DNA of 64,000 nt from Azolla caroliniana (taxonomy: Eukaryota > Polypodiophyta). Position numbers and translations under genes: made by a program. Of the stretch, positions 1-12,229 are shown one piece after another (positions within the stretch are counted from its first letter, which is position 1; each line of letters starts with the position of its first letter). The stretch lies in NCBI GenBank assembly GCA_043228905.1, contig JBHGNT010000003.1, forward strand, positions 14,260,001-14,324,000. The letters run 5' to 3'. A model generated the notes under the pieces. It saw only the letters and a program-made list of their open reading frames with translations, did not search any database and was not told where the DNA came from.

Positions 1-1337
1 TTTATGGAGCTCGTTTTAAAGCGTTTCTGATATATGGTGTTTTCTTTACTGCAAATAAGAATCGATGTTTTCCCTCCACATGAAGCATCATCCATGCTCT
101 CTAATTCTGTTTATTGAGAGAGGAATTAGGCGTCCGTTTCGGAACATGTAACCATTATGCAAGATGCCTTTTCCTGCGTGATCATACGATTTCGATGTGG
201 CCGTTTATTGCCATGAGAACAAGTGGCGTCAGATCCCCGGATCTTGACGATGGTTAATAGAGAGTGTTTGGGAAGTAACCGCCATAGATTGATTAGCCAT
301 AATTTGAAGACATACTTATATTCAGCTGTCTGTTCTTCCACTCTACTAGTAGCCATTTTAGTTTGATATTTCGTGTAATCATACAGTGGCGTTTTGCTAG
401 TTAATAAATAATATGATTCCCATCTCCTACCCCGTTTCTTTGTTTGCATATTCTACGTGTACTCAACGCATTAGTTAACAATAACTAATGAATCGAATCC
501 TAACCATTAGTAAGAGATTTTAATTTGTTGTTTTGGAATTATTAAACTGCCTAACACATGAACTAAAGAAGCGAATCCTAACCATTCATAAGAGATTTTA
601 ATTTGTTGTGTTAGAATTATTAAACTGACCTTACACAAGAACTAAAAGAAACGAATCTTAACACCATTAGTAAGAGATTAATTTGTTGTGTTAGAATTAA
701 ACTGCACCATTGGTAAGAGATTGATTTGCTGTTTTCGAATTATTAAACTGCCTTACGCATGAAAAGCGTGTCTCATCCTCAAAAACAAGGTACCTGGTAA
801 TCATGAATGAATGGTAGTCTTGCGGTAAAGATTGTACATATGATCATTAATTAGATGCTTACAGCGATAGAACACTGCATAGTGTGTACCGACGCTTCAA
901 CAACATATTGTGTGATCTAACAGTAGAAGCAAAATCCAACCACATGCTCCACATGATGGTTGCCTATTGAATGACCAATGACATTTTTGTGTTGAAAGTT
1001 TTTTGTTTTTCGGTTTCATGGAGAGACCAGACTATTACATCTCTTGAAAAGAATTGTCTGCTAATAATACAGTTTCCCTAGCACATTATTTAAAGACTCT
1101 CTCTGTCTGATGACCATATATTTGAACCTGCTTGAAATACAGGACCTTGCAATTCTGGATATATGCTATTTCATATTGTTGAAAGCTTATGCTGGCAATG
1201 GAAGATAAATCGCACGATGGGTTTATAATGTATGGACAATGAAACCAGCTTGCACCATGCTTTTAGCTGAAGAATGAAAATGCAAGTAGCTCCTCTACAC
1301 TGCCCACAATCAGGATCAAGATCATCGACAGGATCAT
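1..1337. other. Intergenic region downstream of FUG1
   Basis: AT-rich sequence 3' of the IF-2 gene. The longest open frame (107 codons, minus strand, 126-449) has no recognisable motif and looks like chance. Apart from a short tandem repeat at 491-766 I see no gene, RNA or mobile element here. The 3' UTR of the minus-strand IF-2 gene must lie in the right part, but I could not pick one poly(A) signal with confidence. Confidence 0.6.
491..766. repeat. 79-bp imperfect tandem repeat, about 3.5 copies
   Basis: Units begin near 491, 571 and 651, with a partial fourth near 702. Each carries a CGAATCCTAACCATTAG-like block, then AAGAGATT, TTTGTTG and ATTAAACTGC. Copies differ by substitutions and small deletions, so the array is old. 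No coding potential is visible. Confidence 0.7.
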
Positions 1338-4300
1338 TCATTGAGACTTCTTGGCGGAGGGGGCAACAGGAGCAGCAGGAGCAGCAGCTGCAGCAACTGC
1401 TGCAAGGGAGGATGCAGTCGTAATGGATGCTTCCTCCAAGGTTCTCTTCTTCGCCACTAAATTAAATGCTTCAATTGTGTCACCTTCTTGCCATTCATTG
1501 AAGTTCTCGATGCCGACCCCACACTCGAGACCTGCAACCACCTGATAGAACCATCCCATGCTTGCAATGAGGACTGATGCTAACAAAAATTCTTTCCATA
1601 TTTTTATAATCTTACTATTTTGTACTGATAATAAATCTCAAGAAGGGAAGTCTCTCACCTCTTTCGCCAATTCTTTAACTCTCCTTAAGGAGGACACAGT
1701 GCCAGTGTAGACCACATTACTGCCTCGAATGACCTTGCAACCACATCCCTTGACAAGTTTTCCATCTGTTACCATACAGCCAGCAACTTTGCCACTCCCA
1801 CTGGTGAATATAGCTCTAACTTCAGCTGTACCAATGGGCACTTGTTCCTAGATCAAGAAAAAAAGGTGCAGAGATGTCACCAAACAAATGAATGCTGTCC
1901 GACCTTAAAAGAGGGCAAGTTTCCCACTAAGATGATAAATGTTGTCTTAACTTTTCAGGAGTGTTTTCTAGAATCAATACATGTACTGAGAAACCATGCA
2001 AATTTAATGCTCACCTGAACGACATCAAGCAAACCCTCCATCGCATTTCTAATGTCATCAATAAGTTCATAGATTACTTTATACAACCGAATCTCAACAC
2101 CTTTATCGTCAGCATATGACTGCACTGCAGACGACACTCCCACATTGAAGGCAATAATAATACCATCACTTGCAACTGCCAAGTCCACATCACTGATCGT
2201 GACATCTCCTGCAGCTTGCATAAGCATTCGCAAGTTTACTGTATCTTGTGGCAGAACCTTTAAGACTTCTCGAATGGCCTCCAATGTGCCCTGTGATAAG
2301 TTGAAATCATCACCTTATTAAAAACATTAAAGTGTGTAGCTCCCAAAAGGGTGACAGCAAATTTGTTATTGAACATGACTTTACAATAAGTTACAATACT
2401 ACAACACACCTGTCATACTAATAAGAATGCACTACTAGCACTTCACGTATATACAGGGAAGAAGTTGCACCCCAGTGTCAGGGCAAAATGATAATATCAG
2501 CTTTCATATCCAATGCACTTCAGGCAAAGTGAGTTTGGGTACTCTGGCCAACATGGATAGCTCGCAACCATATTCACTATGGTCAAGATTTACTTCGATA
2601 CACATCCTATATTCTAGTTTCTCTGTGGCAAGCATTACATTATACCGATTCATGTCCTCTTCTTTGAATGTTTCCAGTCCAATGATATCCTGACCATCTG
2701 CTCATTTCTTTGGGTTAACCTATGAGGGGTTTTCACCTGATTTTGAGATCCCACCAGTGATAAATATTTATTGCTGTTGCAGGATAAGCGATTTGAACTC
2801 TACTGGTAATATGGACATTGCACAACCATATTCACTATCGTCAATTGGGTGCATATCCATATCATACATTTTAGTTTTATACTATCTCAATGTTTACCAG
2901 ATAATGAATGCTGCTAATTCCCCATATCTCCTGACGCCCTAGACATTTATTTGTCATCATGTTTTGTGGTTTCACATCACATCAAAGTTTCCCACCAAGA
3001 AATATAAAACTACACTAATAATAATGATGATCGAAAATAAATACACATAGGGATATTCTGCTATAAATGAAAACGAGGGTTGAGTCACTACCTGCACATC
3101 AACCTTCAGGATGGCATTCAGTTGATGCCTTTCCACGCCTCCTTCTGCACCTTGTGCAACAGATGTAGCAAGAGATGCAAGTGTCACTTTCCCTTCAGCT
3201 GCTTGAGCCGCAAGACGAGCAAGTCTTGTAACTTCAGCACATTCTTCCGCTCTCTCCCGAGCAACATCTAGGGAATCGAGAACCTCAAATTCCTCTCCAG
3301 CAACAGGAACGCTGCTCAAACCAAATACCTGCAAACGCAAGTGTGCAAGTGCATGAGAATAATGACTCTAAAACTTAAAATTACGCAGGATTAGGTATAT
3401 ACAAAGTGTAAAATCCCTAACCTGTACAGCTGTGGATGGTCCAACCATATCCACACGAACTCCAGTATAATCAACTAAAGCACGTACCTAGATGCATGTT
3501 TTAAATGAGTGGTCACAACAACGAACCAGAATACATGTTTAACCAGTTCAAAGGAAAGAGACGCGACTGGAACCTTAAACATCACTTACCTTACCATAGG
3601 CCTCACCACAAAGAACTACATCACCCTTCTTCAATGTGCCATTCTGAACAAGTAGAGTGGCCAAAACTCCCTTTGTTTTATCGAGGCATGACTCTATGAC
3701 AGTTCCTTTTGCACTTCTGTTTGGATTTGCTTTCAACTCTTGTAACTGTCAACATTTTGATAAATGTATGGTCTTAGTTTGCATGAACATATATTGGTAA
3801 ATCCAAAATTAACTACTCGTACAGGAACCATACATACCTCTGCCATTAGCATTACAGTCTCTAATAGAGCATCCACATTTTGACCATTAAGAGCACTAAT
3901 CTGAATATACAAAACAATGCTCAGGTATGTTAATTTGATGTAAATATGTTGTGGAAATAGGGTAATTACTGCTCATAAACTTGACGTGCATACTACGAGT
4001 ATCATTACCTGAACCATGGGAACATCTCCACCCCAATCTTCAGGCAGGAGACCAATGCTAGAAAGCTCTTGCATCACCCTCTCTGGTTCTGCACCTTCCT
4101 TGTCAATCTGAAAACCACATTGATAGTCCAAGTTACAAATTAATATGATGGCATAGTTTCAACTTCCAAACACCCATTAGTCCATCAAAGCTAACAAGAA
4201 ACTATCAACATTCACCTGTCACCTAGATCCATGTTTTTGAAATGTTTGCGATTCTTAAGGAAATACAATTCAAAATGTTCCCCATTATGAGATATTCCTA

Positions 4301-7300
4301 ATACATGCTTGCAAAATTCTTTAACGTAGAGACCTAAACTGTAAAGAAAACTCAAAACAGCGAAGAAAGAAAAACAAGGGAAGAAATATAATAGTCCTAG
4401 GATAAGAAAAGAAATGCAAACAAGCATATAAAGACGTCCATGTGATGATGTGAATGCAAAGGTCTTGGCTCAAGGAATGCAAGGTACTCAACTTCAACAT
4501 GCACAGACTGGACAGAAAACTGTTATGTCCACCAAATACCTGCAGGTTGTAACTGCTGGTGATGGCATATGCTCCCACGAGCTGAAGTCAGCCACGTGGT
4601 ATGCTGTGTTAGTGCTGTGGTAGTCAGGAGAGATTCATATTCTACACCATTAAATGACCATATCATTTCTTTCGTATCTACAAGTCCATCCACATATTTA
4701 TAATGTAAATTCCTTTTTCCACAGCTCAATTTGAATGGTTCAAATATCATATGCTAATCACACTGGGATCACCATTCCAGTTACTCTCACATCAATTCTA
4801 ACGGATTCATTACACTTACCAAAATATTCCAATTACTCTCACATATGCATTACAAGCACAATGATTGACAAACTTTACCCTTCATCATTTTCTGGTGGTT
4901 CAAAGACCTGTTTGTTTGAGATTACATCCATACCTGAGAATCACAATATACCTCTTGCACCCTGATTTTCACTATGTAGTCAGCCTTTTCACCCCTTGAT
5001 CCTTAGCTAGCGTTTCTAGTGAGGTTGGACTTTCTTTACACTTTTATGTTGGTTGTATGATATGTTTAATGTTGGAACTTGGCCAGAATATTCTCATACT
5101 CCATCATGATTTATTCAGGTTTTGATGCAATTTGTTTTCAAGGTTTTGCAGGTCCATTAGATTGCTGCTTCATTTTTGGTTTTAGCCAATCACTCAGCCA
5201 TTTCCCTTTCATCACTGTGCTCACCTTTGCTATTTGTACTTTTTAATTGCGTTTGAAAAACCACACTAGCTAGAATTGATCAACAAATTACACAAATATA
5301 AAAGAAAGGTTGACCATAAGGGAGAGAATCTCTCGTCCCAATGTTCACTGAAACCTGTGACTGTCAATCAACTTTCATGCAAAAGTATGCGCATAGGGGG
5401 TCACTAAGAAAATCAACGAGACAATAACAAATAGAACTTGACCTCATTTACTCATTTCATATTCTACTCAATGTGAAGCTAAAGCTCGATCATAAAATAT
5501 ACCCATAAACATAGACGTGTTATTACCTATAATGCATCAAAGGAGGCTATGAAGACTATTATTTTTACAGCTAGAACCCAGGTTACAGACACCTTAATAC
5601 ATTCAATATGAAACGAATAGTGTCTTCTAGCGAAATTACTATTCATTTGTCACTGCCCACAAACTTGATGGTACATTCCTCGTAAATAGCTTCCTCCAGT
5701 ATAGAAACATAATGACACATCCATGCTTGTAGCCCATTGAAAATAAAGCAAAGCCGGGAGAAACATAGGACATGGACCAAAAAGAACTCATTAGAGAAGA
5801 AGACAAACCTTATTGATAGCCACCACAATTGGAACATTTGCCGCTTTAGCATGAGCGATGGCCTCTTGTGTTTGTGGCCTCACTCCATCATCAGCTGCAA
5901 CGACAATAATTGCAATGTCCGTCACACGTGCACCCCGAGCTCGCATTGCAGTAAATGCCTATGAGACAAAGCGACCAAATATAATATAACAATGAGATAG
6001 AAGAAATTGATGGAAGAAAGAAAGACATGAAACACTAGTAGGCTCATGGTCACAGGAATCAGAGGCTTCACCTGATGTCCCGGTGTATCTAGGAAAACAC
6101 AAGACTGAACTTGGTCGTCAACAATAACAGGTACACTATATGCACCAATACCCTGAGTAATGCCTCCTGCCTCACTAGCTGCAACCTACATATTTATTAC
6201 CACTTCCAGTTCAGCGACCAATTGAAGTTTACATCAATCAACAATAATTACAAAAGCTTTGTCACCTTGCTCTTCCTGATGAAGTCCAATAAGGAAGTCT
6301 ACAACCACAAAACACACTTATATATCAGTATTTTTCAGGACAAGTGATCTAGGTAATATTAAAAAAAACAAGGGTGAAGACTCTGACCTTTCCATGATCA
6401 ACATGGCCCATTATGGTTACAACAGGAGGCCGTACTTCCAGATTATCAAGGTCATCCTCATCCAAAAACTCAGTCTTCTTGGCCATATCCTCTAACTTCA
6501 GAGTTCCAGCTTCGACAACCTCCACATCAAATGCTTCGCAAACAAGTTTGATGGTATCTTCATCAAGAGTTTGATTAACAGTTGTTGCTATTCCTTTCAT
6601 GAAAAGTGTCTTGACAATTTCCGCATCATTGACAGCCAATTTTGAAGCCAAGTCTGGAACAGACATTCCTTCTTTCCCCACTTCTAGAATGTCCACTTTC
6701 ACGGGTGCTGCAGCTCGGGCAGCCTCTGCTCGAATAGCCTTGCGGCTTGCCTTGGACATCTTCCTACCCCCTCTACGAGCATCCATAGTACCTGTTTGAC
6801 CATCATCAGCATTGATCGCCTTTCCGCCCGTCCTTCTCTTTAACCCTTCTCCTAATGATGATGAGACTGATTTCTTTTTCCAATCTTCCTTGCCCTTTGG
6901 AGCACCTGATTTTCCCGACTTGACTGTTGGATCTAAAACATTAGCTCCTGGAGATGTCGGCTTCCCAGTTCCAGGCTTACTAATGGGACCCTGGTTTACA
7001 CCTGGCCTTGTAGCTACACCTGGCTGATCTCTCGCTCCCACGTTTCTTAAAATCACGGGCTTTCTTATAGCTTGGGCACCTTCCTGATTCAGAGGCAGTG
7101 GCCTAGGAGGGGTTTTTGATGGCGGCCCTCGCAATTCTGGCCTTTTCACCTCTGATTGTTGCTTCTGTTGTGGCCCTCCCATCCTAGTGATTGTTGCAGG
7201 CGAGCTTCCATTGCTTCTAACGCTGTCAGCCTTGTTGGCGTTGGACCCAGGAGAGGGTATGAATGCTTGAGGCACATTGGTAGGAGGTGTCGGAGTGGGA

Positions 7301-8070
7301 GGAGGGGGTGTTTCCAGCCCCACTCCTTTTCGCCATGTAGACTTGGTATAAGTCCTATCTTTCTCCTTCTCTTTTTGTGACAACGCGTCATTCTGCTCTT
7401 GCAATTTCTCAGCCTTTTCAAGTATCTGCCCAAGGGAATCAATAGGGCTTTTAGCTTCTGAATTTTCACTGGCGCCAGCTACCTTATTTGCAGGCCTAAA
7501 TGTCTGCCTAACAGTCGAACCATCATCGGGCTTGCTTCCATTCAACCTGGGGGTCCATTTCTTGGTGACATTTGTACTGTTATCCAGAATGAGAGGGCTA
7601 AGCTTAGGCCTTGGCTGCGGCGAAGGCCTCCGAACTAAAGGGTCCGATACTTTGGTTGTTAACAACTCATCGGAAGATGATGATGACTGGTCTGAAGTAT
7701 CCAAACCTGGCTTCAGGGTTGAGGATGAATTCGGGGTAGGTTTGGATTCAATACCTTGCTCGACCACAGCAGTGGTGACTACACATGTAGTCAAAACTCT
7801 CTTCTTGCGGGATGATCCAGAACTTCTGTTGCTGAATCTCTCGCCCAAAAACTGCTTGGAACCATTGAATTGGCACACAAGCCTTCGATGATGGTGATGG
7901 TGATGAGAATGAAGATAGTTCTGATTGTGATGATAAGGATGAGAATTCTGAGATGGAATGGTTACCTGGACAACACTAACGCCCTTCTGGAAGTTGACCA
8001 CGTGTTGGGCGGCAGCAGCAGCAGCAGCAGCAGCCATAGTGGAGGCGGCAACGGTGCAGAGCCCTGCCAT
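1338..8070 (-). CDS. FUG1: Chloroplast translation initiation factor IF-2 (FUG1 homologue), 12 exons
   Basis: GTPase that places initiator fMet-tRNA on the plastid 30S ribosome. Exons on the minus strand: 8070-6388, 6298-6266, 6185-6072, 5958-5809, 4107-4009, 3900-3838, 3745-3590, 3487-3422, 3328-3092, 2290-2015, 1847-1659 and 1541-1338, giving about 1089 aa. All introns are GT-AG and phase 0. Residues 1-~60 are Ala/Ser-rich with poly-Ala and a poly-His stretch, and look like a plastid transit peptide. Residues ~60-450 are low-complexity Pro/Ser/Lys-rich. The IF2_N fold is at ~457-520. GTPase motifs: G1 GHVDHGKT (555-562), G3 DTPGH (605-609), G4 NKID (659-662). Domain II and the IF-2 C1/C2 domains follow, ending near [11 protein letters not shown]. 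The start is the ATG before [10 protein letters not shown]. Length is close to Arabidopsis FUG1 as I recall it. Splice sites were inferred by eye. The function is a family inference, but the match is very strong. Confidence 0.96.
4108..5808 (-). other. FUG1 intron 4, unusually long (1.7 kb)
   Basis: Most introns of this gene are 80-170 bp; this one is 1701 bp and intron 9 (3091-2291) is 801 bp. It separates NK from ID of the GTPase G4 motif. The short open frames inside (60-85 codons on both strands) have no recognisable motif and no consistent coding signal. I see no transposon terminus in it. Confidence 0.8.
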
Positions 8071-8204
8071 ATCTATATGTATCTATAGGTGTCGACAGGA
8101 AATTATACTACAACAAATGATGCTGTTGCATTCATGGTGTAGCAGAAAGAAGAGAAGCTGAGAGAGAGGGGGAGGGAGGGAGAGCGCCCACGTCAATAGG
8201 CCAT

Positions 8205-8236
8205 GAAGAAGAAGAAGAAGAAGAAGAAGAAGAAGA
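8205..8236. repeat. (GAA)n microsatellite in presumed FUG1 5' UTR
   Basis: About ten GAA/AAG triplets between the IF-2 start codon and the TATA-like region, so it would be CTT/TTC-rich in the minus-strand transcript. CT-rich leaders are common in plant genes. The exact transcription start is not visible. Confidence 0.85.
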
Positions 8237-8327
8237 GCACTTGTGGTGCAGCGATGCTCCCTGTGGTAGTAGAGGATATTTTGATATGATAGTCTTTTAT
8301 TTTTTGCTTCTTAGTTTCGCTCTCACA

Positions 8328-8370
8328 AATATATATGTACATATATACATACATATACTGTTATACATAT
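8328..8370 (-). promoter_or_regulatory. TATA-like region, candidate FUG1 promoter
   Basis: A run of TATATA/ACATATATA lies about 260-300 bp upstream of the IF-2 ATG, a plausible distance for a core promoter with a 200-plus-base 5' UTR. The evidence is composition and position only. The surrounding DNA is itself AT-rich. Confidence 0.3.
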
Positions 8371-8490
8371 TTTGTGTGTGGGTTTTCTTCTCAGCGCGTG
8401 TGTGTGTCATGAGCAACTTTATCTCTAACAACAATAGTTCTCACTAGTAGTAATTGAATTTTCGTGAGGGTGAGAATGAATGAGGAGAGA

Positions 8491-8514
8491 GGGGGGGGGG
8501 GGGGGGGGGGGGGG
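8491..8514. repeat. Poly(G) run, 24 Gs
   Basis: Uninterrupted run of 24 G on the plus strand upstream of FUG1. It could form G-quadruplex structure and is a likely site of sequencing length error. Confidence 0.9.
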
Positions 8515-9063
8515 AGCGGTGTGAACTTTGACGTATCAAAACATTATCCTATCCCATCCAATCCAATGCAATCCATCCATCCCCATGAATCAACCCACAT
8601 CATTCTTAATTCAGCTTCTGTCACGACTCGAGTGTCATGAAGTTATGCGCATGCATGTGAATTGTGCGCAGGATTGTCAAAGAATTGAACCCAGGAATAT
8701 GGTTTTGATGGCGGAATTGACAATTAAGATAAACTTCTTAAATATCAATTTTATGTGGGTATCATCTCTCTTGGAATGTCCAATCGAAGTTTACATGGGC
8801 GCTTCTTCTTTTTTGTGTCTTTATATTGATGTGAATTTCAATTCCATGTGAGTAAGTTTATGAGCTTGTGTGCACCTATGACCGAGTACACACAAATTAA
8901 TGAGTATGTGTAGAAGTATGTGCATGTACATATGTGCAGTTTTATGCATAGGAATACGTTTATGTCGACAAGCAAGGGATGTGCATTGGATTATATGTGT
9001 ATATACATATATATATAGGTATATGAGTATGTGAGTTTTAATGAGCATGTATATGTGTATAAG

Positions 9064-9335
9064 TGTTGAGAATCAAATTCAACTCCCCTAGTGTGGGAGC
9101 ACCCCTTGGGAATAGTCAAGTTTGTGAACACCCCACCGGGCCACAACTAGTGTGTCATAGAAGTTAGTCCTATGGCACATAGTTACGAGGTAGTTAAGTC
9201 TCCACCTCCCTCCCAAGAGGTGTTTGTAGTGAGAGAATGTAGATAGAAGATGATTACATAAGCATCTTCTCCTCTTCTTTGTAACTATTGGTTGTTTTTC
9301 TTTGTCAATACAGTTTTCTTGTTTTTTGTATACTG

Positions 9336-9382
<47 letters not shown>

Positions 9383-9442
9383 CGAACACACACACACACA
9401 CACACCTCTTCTGTTGCACAAAATCACACCCGATTCTTTACA
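9064..9442 (+). mobile_element. LTR of copia-1 (5' LTR)
   Basis: The 379-bp LTR begins TGTTGAGAATC and ends TTTACA, directly followed by an initiator-tRNA-Met primer-binding site. It contains a (CT)20 tract at 9341-9379 and a CA repeat at ~9387-9405 near the R/U5 part. No partner 3' LTR is seen on the same strand, so the element is truncated. Confidence 0.8.
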
Positions 9443-9455
9443 TGGTATCAGAGCA
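9443..9455 (+). other. Primer-binding site of copia-1
   Basis: TGGTATCAGAGCA lies directly after the LTR. It is the usual Ty1/copia primer-binding sequence complementary to the 3' end of plant initiator tRNA-Met. Confidence 0.85.
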
Positions 9456-9613
9456 ATTGCTAGCTTGATCCAAGCCCATCCGCGTGTGTTGTGTGCACGC
9501 CAACGTTCACGAAGAAACGACCGATAGTTGTAGCAACAACCCCCAACCCTACACAGTTCATATCACAGAGAAGAAGAAGAAGAAGAAAAGTTGTTTCAAC
9601 CAAGTCAACCATC

Positions 9614-10330
9614 ATGAACACTCAAATGGGCAGCTCTCTTCCAAGTGAAAAGCTGGACAAAAATAACTTCACATTTTGGGAATACAAGATGCGCCAATAT
9701 CTTGTCGGCGAAGGTTATTGGAGTTATATTGAGGGAGCACAAGAAATGCAACCCAACACAACACACGTCGACTACCCAACATGGGAGCAAACAACAAGAC
9801 GTGTGCACTGTATTGTCTAGCATCATTCATGATCACATGCTCGGCTATATTCGAGAGGCCAAAACGTCAAAGGAAGCGTGGGGGGACCTTAAAAAGATAT
9901 TCGCAACCAACACAACTGCACGAAAACTTCAATTCCATCAGGAGTTGATCGGAAGCTACACCTTGAAGATCAAGGAGTCGTGCAACTCCCTTGGGTTGAT
10001 CAATGTTAACATTGACGACGATGAAATGGTGTAAATATGCCCTGGTGGCCTAGCACCTCAGTTCAATACAATAAGGTCGACCGTCCTCACAAGGGAGAAT
10101 CCTCCCTCCTTCGATCTCCAATCGATGCTATTGGTCGAAGAAAATCACGTCTGAATGAGGAACAATGTACAAGAAGGACACATGCTCTATTCGAACTCAG
10201 ATGGAGGAAGGGGACACGACCGTGGAAGAAGAAGCAGATTCGGCCAAGGACAACCCCATGAACACAACAAATTCTACTACCGACAAGACATCACAAACAC
10301 ACGAGGAGGAGCGTCTGGTAGAAGGGGGAG
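9614..10330 (+). pseudogene. Broken copia-1 gag
   Basis: The ATG at 9614 opens a protein starting MNTQMGSSLPSEKLD, the same gag N-terminus as in copia B and copia C. The capsid-like region is followed by an Arg/Gly-rich stretch (SNSDGGRGHDRGRR). The frame shifts near 9800-9820, has a TAA at about 10031 (MV-stop-ICPGGLAP, where relatives read MVQICLGGLAP), and is cut off at 10330 before the CCHC zinc knuckle, where a minus-strand copia LTR begins. No protease or pol is present. It is non-functional. Confidence 0.8.
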
Positions 10331-10790
10331 TGTAAAAGAATATGATTGTGGAAGCTATGACAAAACCAGCTCGTCCAGATAACAAAAGAAAACAAACACA
10401 GGTTTAATGGAAACCTTACACAGGAGAGAGAGTTAGAGCAACACTGAAACGTTTATATTCCAAACACTAAAAACTCTCTGTACATACAAATGTCCTATAG
10501 AACACTTTTTATACAAGTCCCTAAAAGGATTGATAGAAGTATTGACAGGTACTTCAATGCTCATATGGGCGATTGACACTGACTCCCAAAAATATGCCTA
10601 AGTACTAGGCTAGATTTGTAGGCCTCCAACGGCCTACTGGTTCATCTTGATCCGTCTCTTTGATTCGGCTCTTGGTTTCGGATACCAATCCGGATACCTA
10701 TCCGGTTCTCCATTGCGGCTATGGCTTATTCAGCTAATCCGGATCTGGTTGAGCTTGTCCGCTCAACACTCCTCCTCAAGCTCAACTTGA
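10331..10790 (-). mobile_element. Copia-2: LTR (10331-10768) with adjacent polypurine tract
   Basis: On the plus strand the sequence runs from TGTAAAAGAATATG to CTCAACA, then CTCCTCCTCAAGCTC. Read on the minus strand this is a polypurine tract GAGCTTGAGGAGGAG followed by an LTR starting TGTTGAGCG, so this is the 3' LTR of a minus-strand copia related to B and C. It interrupts copia-1 gag. Only ~100 bp of its interior (to about 10862, GC-rich) can be followed. Confidence 0.65.
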
Positions 10791-10929
10791 GGCCAGATCA
10801 TAGTGTTTGTGTCGGTGGTAGCCGGTCCTCTCCTCCGGCTCCCCCTGGCATCCTCCCGTTGTCATGAAAATCCGTCACTATGTGCGGATCGTGAGGCAGA
10901 ACCACTGGGGTTATGGATGGGAAGGAAAT

Positions 10930-11695
10930 AAGGCTCACACACACAACACAAGGAAGGCTTACACAAACAAGGCACGAGTATTCGAACGTGTTTGTGAAAA
11001 GGAGGGGTGCATGGGCAATCCCGAATCAACCCCTAGTCACAAGGTGAATGAATGCATGTGAGGAAGGCTTACACATGGGCACACGAGGAAAAGGCTTACT
11101 TACACACACGAGAGACAAAGTTTCGAATGCCTTTGTGAAAAGAGAGGTGCATGGGCAAGCCCGAACGCTCCCTTGTTACAAGACACGCGAACACACAAGG
11201 AAAAGGCTTACTTACACACACGAGAGACAAAGTTTTGAATGCCTTTGTGAAAAGAGAGGTGCATGGGCAAGCCCGAACGCTCCCTTGTTACAAGACACGT
11301 GAACACACAAGGAAAAGGCTTACTTACACACACCAGAGATAGAGTTTCAAATGCCTTTGTGAAAAGAGAGGTGCATGGGCAAAGCCCGAACGCTCCCTTG
11401 TTACAAGACACGTGAACACACAAGCAAGGTTTACACACAGGAGACAATTTCAAACGCCTTTGTGAAAGGAGAGGTGCATGGGCAAGCCCGAACGTTCCCT
11501 TGCCACAAGTCGCACGAACACACAAGCAAGATTTACACTAACACGTAAGACACGAAAGTTTGAATGCCTTTGTGAAAGGAGAGGTGCATGGGCAATCCCG
11601 AAACGCTTCCTTGTGATAAGACACGCAAACAAATAAGCACAAATGACAATAACATATAAGACACGTAAGTTTGAATGCCTTTGTGAAAGGAGCGG
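10930..11695. repeat. Tandem array, about seven ~112-bp units
   Basis: The landmark GTGCATGGGCAA recurs at 11007, 11147, 11259, 11371, 11474 and 11584, with a diverged copy at 11695. Spacings are 140, 112, 112, 103, 110 and 111. Each unit has AAGGCTTACACACAC, GAGACAAAGTTT, GCCTTTGTGAAA and CCCTTGTTACAAGACACG. Unit length is not a multiple of three, so the long open frames across it are not a repeat protein. It lies where the missing 5' part of gypsy A would be. Confidence 0.85.
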
Positions 11696-12229
11696 TGCTC
11701 AGTACAGTTCGTTACTGTTTGACCAAATCATGAAAGGAATAAGGAGCATCTACAGGATCATCCACAACGAGAAGTGGGGGATTTCGTATAGGATTTCTAG
11801 AGCGGGCCCTTACAAAAAGGGGTTGTGATGGACCAAGGGAGGTAAGAAGCCCCATTCATAGCATTGAAGATAAAGTTAAATTATATGTTGCATCGGTAGA
11901 TGGCACAACTATAATAGAAGATTTCAAAGGAAATAAATTCCGAAAAATAGAAAAAGAATTACAAGGTAGAGGCATGATAGATTCAGAAGTAAAATTAGCA
12001 AATATATTTGAAGAATATTGTTTTGAAGATATAGTAGGAGAGTTGGAGTCTCTAATGACGGAAGATGATGAAGTTGAAGTTATGGTAAATTCCATTGAGA
12101 TGCTCAAAACCATCAAGGAGTATCTTCAAAATGAAGACACTCGAATAAACACAATGTACAAAACGGTGGAGAAGAAGGTCCGGCCAGTAGCAACACCGCT
12201 TCCAAAAGACAGTGAAAAGATAATGAAGG
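11696..12229 (+). pseudogene. Gypsy A, protease-RT linker (block 1)
   Basis: Aligns with gypsy E from QF(V/L)TV.PNHERN through YKTV..KVRP. The first part carries several stop codons. From 11974 a 90-codon frame (SEVKLANIFEEYCF...) is open and acidic. The block ends at 12229, where copia B is inserted. It is the region between protease and RT, so no catalytic motif is expected. Codon use is AT-rich, in contrast to the GC-rich homologous part of E. Confidence 0.75.

Larger units (their letters stand above)
8071..9063. other. FUG1 upstream region and spacer
   Basis: Holds the presumed 5' UTR and promoter of the minus-strand IF-2 gene, followed by low-complexity sequence. A CCACGTCA box (ACGT core, G-box or ABRE type) lies at 8188-8195. 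Microsatellites at 8205-8236 and 8491-8514 are listed separately. At 8860-9060 there is GTATATG-rich low-complexity sequence. No convincing gene. Confidence 0.5.

Noticed and set aside
126-449. 107-codon minus-strand ORF left of FUG1
   Set aside because: No recognisable domain, and composition like the surrounding AT-rich spacer. Not strong enough to call a gene.
4212-5964. Short ORFs inside the long FUG1 intron
   Set aside because: 60-85 codons, on both strands, no motifs, AT-rich; consistent with intron sequence.
10864-11632. Several open frames on both strands across the tandem array, with Cys- and Thr/His-rich repeats
   Set aside because: The unit is ~112 bp, not divisible by three, so each unit shifts frame. 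Open frames arise from the repeat composition, and no start or regulatory context is visible.
10930-11695. Could the regular repeat spacing be a CRISPR array?
   Set aside because: Units are contiguous 112-bp repeats with no short-repeat/unique-spacer structure, and the context is a plant genome.
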